11,280 nucleotides of DNA from JBHENW01 sp046261875 (GTDB taxonomy: Bacteria > Acidobacteriota > Thermoanaerobaculia > UBA5066 > Gp7-AA6). Position 1 is the stretch's first letter, and each line of letters opens with the position of its first letter. Of the stretch, positions 1 through 5,121 are shown one piece after another. The notes beneath the pieces were generated by a model. That model ran no database searches, was not told the origin of the DNA, and saw nothing but the letters and a program-made list of their open reading frames with translations. The translations under genes were made by a program, and so were the position numbers. Location: contig JBHENW010000191.1 in the NCBI GenBank assembly GCA_046261875.1, positions 1-11,280 on the forward strand. Direction: 5' to 3'.

Positions 1-54
1 CGTCACCCAGTCCGCATGCCAATCCAAACCAACCCAAAACGTAGAATCCTTCAT
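1..54 (-). CDS. IS110-family transposase, N-terminal fragment (continues beyond window)
   Basis: Only the first 18 codons are inside the window, read leftward from an ATG at 54-52: MKDSTFWVGLDWHADWVT. The short hydrophobic strand followed by G-L-D-W-H is how IS110-family (DEDD, RuvC-like) transposases usually begin, and the Asp would be the first catalytic acidic residue. A strong Shine-Dalgarno (GGGAGG, plus-strand 63-68) lies 8 nt before the ATG, which supports real translation. Third codon positions are clearly less GC-rich than in neighbouring genes: about half of the informative codons end in G/C, against nearly all elsewhere. That fits acquired DNA. IS110-family enzymes recombine DNA using an element-encoded bridge RNA. 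Eighteen residues are too few for a firm family call, and another RNase-H-fold transposase is possible. The element sits just downstream of an intact toxin gene. Confidence 0.55.
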   Translation of the reverse strand, partial: MKDSTFWVGLDWHADWVT

Positions 55-126
55 GACCGGTTCCTCCCGTATGTGGCTCTACAGCGTAAAGCTGCAACCC
101 ACGCATCTACGCGACGGAACCGGTCA
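54..126 (-). promoter_or_regulatory. Structured leader of the transposase; hairpin masks its ribosome binding site
   Basis: An exact 11-bp inverted repeat pairs 116-126 with 54-64. In a leftward transcript the 3' arm (GGAACCGGTCA) overlaps the end of the GGGAGG Shine-Dalgarno and the A of the transposase ATG. The 51-nt loop holds two smaller hairpins that pair in the leftward RNA only when G-U pairs are allowed: 113-102 (CGCG/UGCG, loop UAGA) and 96-80 (UGCAGC/GCUGUA, loop UUUAC). Transcripts reading through from the toxin gene would fold the start site shut, a control known in several insertion sequences. The same segment could instead be part of an IS110-type bridge RNA. The pairing is seen directly; the function is inferred. 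Confidence 0.5.
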
Positions 127-137
127 CTCCATATTGA

Positions 138-503
138 CTAGAGCTCCTGAACGCCCAGGATCTCCCGGATGGCCTCGTCGAGCTTCGGAGAAGAGCCCGG
201 TGGGATGCGCGTGAGGGGACCTGCGACGAGACGGCGATTGTCGATCGCTCGGATCTGGTCCACCAGCAGGTCCGAATCCCGCCGGAGCTCCTCAGCGGCG
301 CGAAGGCGAATCCGCAGAGGCTCCGCGTCGTCCACCAGGTTGGTCGTCAGCGGAATGACCAGGGTGGACGGATGTCCGGCGTCGAGCAGGGGCTGACACT
401 GAACGATCAGAACGGGCCGAGTCTTTCCGGGCTCCGTGCCCTGTTGCGGATCGAGATCCGCCAGCCAGACCTCGCCGCGCTTAAGCGTCCGGGACGGACT
501 CAA
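138..503 (-). CDS. MazF/PemK-family mRNA endoribonuclease toxin
   Basis: Toxin of a type II toxin-antitoxin module; MazF/PemK proteins cut mRNA at short specific sequences when freed from the antitoxin. The product is 121 residues, normal for the family. It begins with the KRGEVWLADLDP strand, followed by the G-x-E-x-G-K-x-R-P loop (residues 22-30, with the family's catalytic Arg at about 29) and the I-P-L-T-T strand (50-54) with the conserved Thr. I chose the TTG at 503-501 as start: it puts the conserved strand near the N-terminus and has GGAG 10 nt upstream. A GTG at 578 would add a basic, low-complexity stretch read from antitoxin sequence. The gene overlaps the antitoxin's 3' end by 23 nt, so the two are probably translationally coupled. 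It looks intact. The ends of the fold are conventional, so an active toxin is likely; the exact start is less certain. Confidence 0.85.
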   Translation of the reverse strand: MSPSRTLKRGEVWLADLDPQQGTEPGKTRPVLIVQCQPLLDAGHPSTLVIPLTTNLVDDAEPLRIRLRAAEELRRDSDLLVDQIRAIDNRRLVAGPLTRIPPGSSPKLDEAIREILGVQEL

Positions 504-717
504 ACCGGGCGAACTCCGCGTTGACCCGCATGCTCTCGCGCCGGACTCTGCGCGAGAGAGTCGCGAGACGCCGGGCACGCCGCTCCGCCTGAATACACCG
601 GTTCATTCGTTCGACGGAGCGGCGGATGTATTCCGCGCGGGAAACTCCCAGGCGCTTCGCGGATCTTCCGCTCTCCTCCAGCAGATCCTCGGGCATCTTC
701 AGCGTTACGAGCTTCAT
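481..717 (-). CDS. Ribbon-helix-helix antitoxin (MazE-like)
   Basis: A 78-residue protein encoded directly before the MazF/PemK toxin. Residues 2-9 (KLVTLKMP) form the DNA-contacting beta strand of a ribbon-helix-helix dimer. Helix 1 (about 10-22) and helix 2 (about 26-44, S-R-A-E-Y-I-R-R) follow, and then an Arg-rich tail (45-78) that should wrap the toxin. Such antitoxins bind and block the toxin and repress their own operon. The ATG at 717 was chosen because it gives the complete first strand; the next Met (residue 8) would delete it. No Shine-Dalgarno precedes the ATG, whereas a TATATT box ends 9 nt before it, so the mRNA may be nearly leaderless. An AT-rich imperfect palindrome overlaps the start codon, and a perfect one lies just upstream. 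Confidence 0.85.
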   Translation of the reverse strand: MKLVTLKMPEDLLEESGRSAKRLGVSRAEYIRRSVERMNRCIQAERRARRLATLSRRVRRESMRVNAEFARFESVPDA

Positions 718-759
718 ATATCGCGCAATATATCACATTGGTATAGCTCTGGAGCTATA
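718..759 (-). promoter_or_regulatory. Toxin-antitoxin promoter with operator palindromes
   Basis: Bases 742-749 and 752-759 form a perfect 8-bp inverted repeat (TATAGCTC, 2-nt centre, GAGCTATA). Bases 716-733 form a second, near-perfect AT-rich palindrome with one mismatched pair. On the leftward strand it also reads as two GATATAT copies 12 bp apart. A -10-like TATATT lies at 732-727; no good -35 is visible, and the perfect palindrome covers that position. Ribbon-helix-helix antitoxins commonly bind such paired sites to repress their own operon. The stop codon of the upstream aldolase (757-755) lies inside the first palindrome. This is one of the few AT-rich spots in the window. Confidence 0.6.
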
Positions 760-1531
760 GATTACGCCCCCTCGGCAGCGCGGCTCGCCATGCGCGGGCG
801 GACTCGAGGACCAGGGCGCGATCGCTCGTCGTGAAGAAGCGATAGCCGAGCTTCGCCAGCGGCGGGATCTGGTCGCGCGAGCGCAGCATGATGCCGGCGG
901 CGCGACCCGTCGAGGCCGCCGCGCCGGCCACGCGCTCGACCGCCTCCGTGTATCGGGAATCCTGGTAGTTGCCCGGAATGCCGAGGGCTTGCGACAGATC
1001 GTTGGGCCCGACGTAGAGAACGTCCACGGCCGGAATCGAGGCGATCCCCTCGAGCTCGACGAGCGCGCCCGGGGTCTCGATCTGCACGGCCACGAGCGTC
1101 CCCTCGTTCTGCTCCGTCACGAACCGGTCGAGGGGCAGGCCGCCGTAGCGGTTCGCGCGCACGCCGCCGAGGCCGCGACGTCCGAGCGGCGCGAACTTGA
1201 CGTTCCCGATCGCCCCGCGCGCCGAGTCGGCCCCGTCGATGCGCGGGAGGAGCGTCCCGGCCGCTCCGGCATCGAGGTAGCGGCCGACCTGGTCCGAGGT
1301 CGCCGAGGGCGCGCGCACGACGGCGGGGATCCTCGCGGCGTCGCAGGCCGTGACCATGGTTTCGACGGACTCGATCGAGAAGAAGCCGTGCTCGCAGTCG
1401 AGCACGAGGAAGTCGAAGCCTGCCGTCGCGAGGAGCTCGGCGACCCCCGGCGAAGGCCAGGTCAGGAAACAGCCGAGGAGGCTTTCGCCGGCGCCGACGC
1501 GACTTCGGAGGGAACCCTCGGCGTTGGTCAG
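755..1531 (-). CDS. HpcH/HpaI-family class II (metal-dependent) aldolase
   Basis: A 258-residue TIM-barrel enzyme of the 2,4-dihydroxyhept-2-ene-1,7-dioate / 2-keto-3-deoxy acid aldolase family, which reversibly splits 2-keto-4-hydroxy acids into pyruvate and an aldehyde. Visible motifs: the R-V-x-A-G-E-x-L-L-G N-terminal pattern (11-20), L-D-C-E-H-G with the catalytic His at about 48, V-V-R-A-P with the substrate-binding Arg at about 73, Q-I-E-T-P with metal ligand Glu152, and G-P-N-D-L-S with metal ligand Asp178. No in-frame ATG, GTG or TTG exists between the preceding TGA (1552-1550) and the essential DCEHG motif, apart from a GTG at 1405 that would remove strands 1-2. A CTG at 1531-1529 preceded by GAGG at 8 nt spacing is therefore the best start. 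It follows the AAA+ ATPase in the same reading frame, 18 nt after its stop. The substrate cannot be told from sequence. A fully cytoplasmic protein is expected. Confidence 0.85.
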   Translation of the reverse strand: MTNAEGSLRSRVGAGESLLGCFLTWPSPGVAELLATAGFDFLVLDCEHGFFSIESVETMVTACDAARIPAVVRAPSATSDQVGRYLDAGAAGTLLPRIDGADSARGAIGNVKFAPLGRRGLGGVRANRYGGLPLDRFVTEQNEGTLVAVQIETPGALVELEGIASIPAVDVLYVGPNDLSQALGIPGNYQDSRYTEAVERVAGAAASTGRAAGIMLRSRDQIPPLAKLGYRFFTTSDRALVLESARAWRAALPRGRNL

Positions 1532-1549
1532 TTCACACGCCTCGGCGCG

Positions 1550-3094
1550 TCAGTTCGTCCGGCTCCGCACGAGGTTGAACTTGAGCATCTCCGTGTACGA
1601 CACGCGGGAATCGAGGTCCTCCCGCGCGATCTTGAGATGCTGGGTCAGCCCTTCCAGGACGAGCTCCATCCCGACGGCGAGCTCTTCCCGCGAGCTCGGC
1701 GAGAAGCGCTCCTCGACGGCCTTCTTCAGGCCGGGGACCGACTCGAGCGACTCCATGTGCTCCCGGAACGGGGTCTCGTCCGACAGCGTGATCCGGTTGC
1801 CGCCGGCGAACCACTCGACGATCGGCTCGTAGAGCGGATGGATCTTCTCCGGCGCCGGGGCGGGCCGGCCGCGGCGCGGTCCGGGCTCCTCGATGCCGTC
1901 CTCGGACTCCTCCCGGCGGCGTTGCGTGGGACGCCCCGAGTCCGGCGGGGGGAACTTCGCGTCGAAGACCTTCTTGACGGCCGTCCCGATGAGCCGCTTC
2001 GCGACGACCTCGGCCCCCTGCTGCTCCCCCTCGTACACCATCTCGACTTTTCCGGTGATCGCCGGGAGGCAGGCCGGCAGGTCGCAGAGACGGGGGAAGA
2101 CGCGGCGTTCGCCGCTGCGCAGCCCGCGCCGCTCCAGGTTCGAGGCGAGGACCTCGATCGCCGAGATGGGCATGCGGGCGGAGACCCCGGAAGACTGGTC
2201 CACGAACTCGCTCGACCGCGCGGCGAAGGTGACCTCCTCGAGCAGCTCCCGGAAGAAATCGGGGATCTCGACCTCGGGTCCGCCGTCCCGGTCGATCCAC
2301 GCTTCCTGCGCCGTGATCTTCGCGGCGGTCTTCACGTCGTCGGGATAGTGGGTGACGATCTGCGACGAGATCCGGTCCTTCAAGGGCGTGATGATGTTGC
2401 CGCGGTTCGTGTAGTCCTCCGGGTTCGCCGAGAAGACGAGCAGGATGTCGAGCGGGATGCGGACGGGGAACCCGCGGATCTGGAGGTCGCGCTCCTCGAG
2501 GATGTTCAGGAGCCCGACCTGGATCCGGGGCTGCAGGTCCGGCAGCTCGTTGATCGCGAAGATGCCGCGGTTCGTCCGCGGGATGATGCCGTAGTGGATG
2601 ACCTCCTCGTCGGCGTAGGAGCGGCGTTCCGTCGCCGCCTTGATCGGATCGATGTCGCCGAGGAGGTCCGCGATCGTCACGTCCGGGGTCGCGAGCTTCT
2701 CGCGGTAGCGCTCCTCCCGCGTGACCCATTCGATCGGCGTCGCGTCCCCCTTCTCCTGCAGGACCCGGCGGCCGTACTTCGCGATCGGGGCGAAGGGGTC
2801 TTCGTTCAAGGGGCTGCCGGCGATGGCCGGGATCTCGGGGTCGAGCAGGTTGATGAGCAGGCGGAGCAGCCGGGTCTTCGCCTGGCCCCGCAGCCCGAGC
2901 AGCAGCAGGTCGTGCCGGGCGAGGATCGCGTTGTGGAGCGAAGGGAGAACGGTCCGTTCGTAGCCGTGGATGCCGGGGAAAGGGTTCTCCCCGCGGCTCA
3001 GGGCGGCGCGCAGGTTCTCGCGGAGCTCTTCTTTCACGCCCCGCGGCCGGTAGCCGGAAGACTTCAGCTCAGCGAGGGTCGAAGGTCTCACCAT
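1550..3094 (-). CDS. MoxR / Mg-chelatase-like AAA+ ATPase
   Basis: A 514-residue cytoplasmic AAA+ protein similar to the Mg-chelatase subunit I/MoxR group, which act as chaperone-like remodelling ATPases, usually with a von Willebrand factor A partner. The Walker A motif is GLRGQAKT (67-74), with Ala where MoxR proteins usually have Gly. The Walker B region is IFAINEL (178-184), where Asn-Glu replaces Asp-Glu. Sensor 1 is A-N-P-E-D-Y-T-N-R-G (about 223-232), and P-L-K-D-R (237-241) carries the probable arginine finger. Strings such as G-D-I-D-P-I-K-A and N-E-L-P-D-L-Q mark a long, conserved Mg-chelatase-like subfamily. A charged Pro/Arg-rich linker (about 385-415) precedes a helical C-terminal domain. 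The ATG at 3094 has GGAG 4 nt upstream. No VWA partner gene is in the window. A 14-bp palindrome lies 30 bp upstream. Confidence 0.85.
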   Translation of the reverse strand: MVRPSTLAELKSSGYRPRGVKEELRENLRAALSRGENPFPGIHGYERTVLPSLHNAILARHDLLLLGLRGQAKTRLLRLLINLLDPEIPAIAGSPLNEDPFAPIAKYGRRVLQEKGDATPIEWVTREERYREKLATPDVTIADLLGDIDPIKAATERRSYADEEVIHYGIIPRTNRGIFAINELPDLQPRIQVGLLNILEERDLQIRGFPVRIPLDILLVFSANPEDYTNRGNIITPLKDRISSQIVTHYPDDVKTAAKITAQEAWIDRDGGPEVEIPDFFRELLEEVTFAARSSEFVDQSSGVSARMPISAIEVLASNLERRGLRSGERRVFPRLCDLPACLPAITGKVEMVYEGEQQGAEVVAKRLIGTAVKKVFDAKFPPPDSGRPTQRRREESEDGIEEPGPRRGRPAPAPEKIHPLYEPIVEWFAGGNRITLSDETPFREHMESLESVPGLKKAVEERFSPSSREELAVGMELVLEGLTQHLKIAREDLDSRVSYTEMLKFNLVRSRTN

Positions 3095-3123
3095 GTTGCT
3101 CCGTAGGGATGAAGGGGCATTCT

Positions 3124-3137
3124 GTTAGCCGGCTAAC
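3124..3137. promoter_or_regulatory. Perfect 14-bp palindrome, candidate operator
   Basis: GTTAGCCGGCTAAC is exactly self-complementary. It sits in the 62-bp gap between the thioredoxin-fold gene's stop (3157) and the AAA+ ATPase start (3094). With no central spacer it would make a poor RNA hairpin, so a binding site for a dimeric repressor (TetR/MarR style) is more likely than a terminator. No convincing promoter hexamers were found beside it and no regulator gene is present in the window. Confidence 0.4.
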
Positions 3138-3156
3138 TGTCGGCGTTCCGCGAAGA

Positions 3157-3639
3157 TCAACCGGGACGGGCCGCCGGGACGGTGTCTCCCGGATCGAAGA
3201 GGCCGGCGAACGGACGGCCCGCCAGCTCCGCGGCCCGCGCCGCAAACGACTCCATCTTGTCCCGCTCGAAGCCGAGTGCGGTCTGCCGCACGACTCCGTC
3301 GCCGCCGACGAGAAAAAAAGCGGGCACGCTCCAGAGACCGAGCGACTCCGAGACGGTCCACGGCGGCGGATCGTAGAGCGCCGGCGCCGAGAAACCCGTT
3401 CTCCGGTGGAACTCCGCCGTCTCCTCCGGATCGTCCTGCGAGACCGGCACAACGGCGAGCGACCCGCCGTCGGCGAGCAGCCGGATCCGCTCGAGATGCG
3501 GCCAGGCCATCTCGGTGGTCGGGCAGGTCGTCTTGTAGAAAACGTACAGGTTCTCGCCGGCGGGGGGATTCACCGGGCGTCCCGTTTCCTCGTGGAGCGT
3601 GATCGGGGGAAACCGGGAACCCGGATCGAAGGTGGGCAC
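3157..3639 (-). CDS. Thioredoxin-fold (redoxin/TlpA-like) protein with a single cysteine
   Basis: A 160-residue protein with the thioredoxin fold. The strand LYVFYKTTC ends in the active-site position C-P-T-T (Cys39), and S-V-P-A-F-F-L-V carries the cis-Pro (106) that faces the active site. The G-D-G-V-V-R strand follows. Cys39 is the only cysteine in the protein, so it cannot form the usual C-x-x-C disulfide. A one-cysteine peroxiredoxin-like or glutathione/bacillithiol-linked reaction is possible. No signal peptide is visible, so it should be cytoplasmic, unlike classical TlpA. The start is a GTG at 3639-3637 with no Shine-Dalgarno; a perfect TATAAT ends 6 nt before it, suggesting a leaderless message. 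The ATPase gene follows in the same direction after 62 bp. Substrate unknown. Confidence 0.75.
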   Translation of the reverse strand: MPTFDPGSRFPPITLHEETGRPVNPPAGENLYVFYKTTCPTTEMAWPHLERIRLLADGGSLAVVPVSQDDPEETAEFHRRTGFSAPALYDPPPWTVSESLGLWSVPAFFLVGGDGVVRQTALGFERDKMESFAARAAELAGRPFAGLFDPGDTVPAARPG

Positions 3640-3666
3640 CGCGCGATTATAGACTTGCGAAGATCC
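3640..3666. promoter_or_regulatory. Divergent promoter shared by the redoxin gene and the ABC-transporter operon
   Basis: The whole gap between the two divergent start codons is 27 bp. On the leftward strand a perfect -10 box TATAAT occupies 3651-3646, six bases before the GTG at 3639, placing the expected transcript start at or next to the start codon. On the rightward strand TATAGA (3648-3653) overlaps the same bases and lies 13 bp before the ATG at 3667. Overlapping, mirrored -10 elements are a known form of bidirectional promoter. -35 elements are weak on both sides and would fall inside the opposing coding regions. No transcript data support this yet. Confidence 0.5.
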
Positions 3667-5016
3667 ATGAAAGCTCGCCGCTCCGCCCGCGTCACGCGAC
3701 GGGATTTCGTGAAGGCGGCGGGCACGGCGCTAGCGGCGAGCGCGTTGCCGGTCGCGTGCAAGCCGCGGAGCACGACGACGGCGCGGCCCGCCCGCAAGAC
3801 GCTGAAGATTCTTCAGTGGAGCCACTTCGTTCCGCGCTTCGACCAGTGGTTCGACCACGTCTTCGCGAAGGAGTGGGGGGAGAAGAACGGGACCGTCGTC
3901 ACCGTGGATCACATGGCGTCCACCGAAGTGAACGCGCGCGGGGCGGCCGAAGCAGCAGCGCGCAAGGGACACGACCTCTTCATGTTCATGTCGCCGCCGG
4001 CGGCGTACGAGGAGCAGGTGATCGATCACCGCGAGGTCATCGAAACCCTGGAGAAGAAGCACGGCCCGATGATCCCGCTCGCCGAGCGGTCCACTTTCAA
4101 CCCGAAGAGCGGCAAGCGGTACGCCGTGTCGGACTCCTACGTGCCCGACCCGGGCAACTACCGCAAGGACCTCTGGGAGAAAGTCGGATTCCCGGACGGG
4201 CCGGACTCCTGGGAGGACCTGCGCGTCGGCGGCGCCCGGATCAAGCAGCAGTTCGGCAACCCCGTCGGCGTCGGGATGTCCCAGGAGATCGACTCGAACA
4301 TGGCGCTGCGGGGGCTGCTCTGGTCTTTCGGAGGCTCCGAACAGGACGAGGCCGGCAAAGTCACGATCCATTCGAAGGAGACGGTCGAAGCGCTCCGCTA
4401 CGCCCGGGCCCTCTACAAGGAGGCCATGACCCCCGAGATCTTCACGTGGGAGCCGGCGTCGAACAACCGGATGATGCTCGCCGGCCGCGCCTCCTTCGTC
4501 TGCAACGCGATTTCCGTGACCCGCACGGCCGAGAAGGAAAACCCGGAGCTCGCCGCCAAGATCGCTCTCCGGCCGGCCCTGCGGGGCCCGGTGCGTCGAA
4601 TCGCGGCCGAGCACGTCATGAACTGTTACGTGATCTGGAAGTTCGCCGAGAACCAGGACGGCGCGAAGCAGTTCCTCGTGGACATGGTCGACAACTTCCC
4701 GTCGGTCTTTCGCGAAAGCGAGTTCTACAACTTCCCGTGCTACCCGCCGACGGTCCCGGACCTCGCCACGCGCATCGCATCCGACGAGAAGGCGGAGCCA
4801 CCGGACAAGTACGCGGTCCTCTCCAACGTCCTCGAGTGGTCCACCAACATCGGCTTTCCGGGCTACGCGAACGCGGCGATCGACGAGGTCTTCAACACGT
4901 TCGTGATCCCGACGATGTTCGCCCGCGTCGCGCGCGAGCAGGCGAGTCCCGAGGAGGCCGCCCGGGTGGCGGAGGGCGAGCTGCGCCGCATCTTCGCGAA
5001 GTGGAATTTGTCCTGA
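3667..5016 (+). CDS. Tat-exported ABC transporter solute-binding protein (family 1, carbohydrate type)
   Basis: A 449-residue extracellular solute-binding protein, the substrate-capturing part of the importer encoded downstream. The N-terminus is a twin-arginine signal: a basic stretch, T-R-R-D-F-V-K (10-16), then a mild hydrophobic segment (17-30) ending at Cys31 (L-P-V-A-C). The Cys could be lipidated, although Pro at the -3 position is a poor lipobox. Tat export implies the protein folds before crossing the membrane. The mature part starts with LKILQWSHFVPRFDQWF, the usual first strand and helix of CUT1 binding proteins, and keeps patterns such as W-E-D-L and L-W-S-F-G-G. The ATG at 3667 was chosen because it opens directly on the signal peptide; reading farther upstream runs through sequence antisense to the redoxin gene. 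Ligand unknown; sugars, glycerol derivatives or another small solute are all possible. Confidence 0.88.
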   Translation: MKARRSARVTRRDFVKAAGTALAASALPVACKPRSTTTARPARKTLKILQWSHFVPRFDQWFDHVFAKEWGEKNGTVVTVDHMASTEVNARGAAEAAARKGHDLFMFMSPPAAYEEQVIDHREVIETLEKKHGPMIPLAERSTFNPKSGKRYAVSDSYVPDPGNYRKDLWEKVGFPDGPDSWEDLRVGGARIKQQFGNPVGVGMSQEIDSNMALRGLLWSFGGSEQDEAGKVTIHSKETVEALRYARALYKEAMTPEIFTWEPASNNRMMLAGRASFVCNAISVTRTAEKENPELAAKIALRPALRGPVRRIAAEHVMNCYVIWKFAENQDGAKQFLVDMVDNFPSVFRESEFYNFPCYPPTVPDLATRIASDEKAEPPDKYAVLSNVLEWSTNIGFPGYANAAIDEVFNTFVIPTMFARVAREQASPEEAARVAEGELRRIFAKWNLS

Positions 5017-5060
5017 TTGGCGCCCCGGGCGGCCGCGAGCCGTCGACCGAAGGCGGGCCC

Positions 5061-5092
5061 CCGGCGTTCGGCAGCGCCGGATCCGCCGGCGC
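5061..5092 (+). repeat. Intercistronic stem-loop with alternative pairing
   Basis: Bases 5074-5080 (GCGCCGG) pair exactly with 5086-5092 (CCGGCGC) around a 5-nt loop. An upstream CCGGCG at 5061-5066 can instead pair with 5075-5080, so two stems compete for the middle arm. It sits in the 105-bp gap between the solute-binding-protein and ATPase genes, the one non-overlapping junction in the operon. There is no T-run just after it, so full termination is unlikely. In maltose-type operons stems here protect the binding-protein mRNA and raise its yield over the membrane parts; that role is inferred. Confidence 0.5.
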
Positions 5093-5121
5093 CAACGGCC
5101 GCCTCTAGATCGCTTTTCCCC

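Noticed and set aside
71..211. Short plus-strand frame beginning at ATG 71
   Set aside because: No ribosome site, no recognisable product, and it runs into sequence antisense to the toxin gene.
504..578. Longer toxin starting at GTG 578
   Set aside because: The added residues are out-of-frame antitoxin sequence, basic and low in complexity. MazF proteins begin close to the K-R-G-E-V-W strand.
436..834. A 132-codon plus-strand open frame across the toxin-antitoxin region
   Set aside because: It runs antisense to both toxin-antitoxin genes and through their promoter, with no recognisable domain.
989..3106. A 705-codon open frame on the plus strand
   Set aside because: It is antisense to the AAA+ ATPase and aldolase, whose motifs are clear. 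Its product is Arg/Asp/Glu/Pro-rich with no domain pattern, a common artefact in high-GC DNA.
3109..3666. Possible 186-residue N-terminal extension of the solute-binding protein
   Set aside because: The extra sequence is antisense to the redoxin gene and would bury the Tat signal peptide in the middle of the protein.
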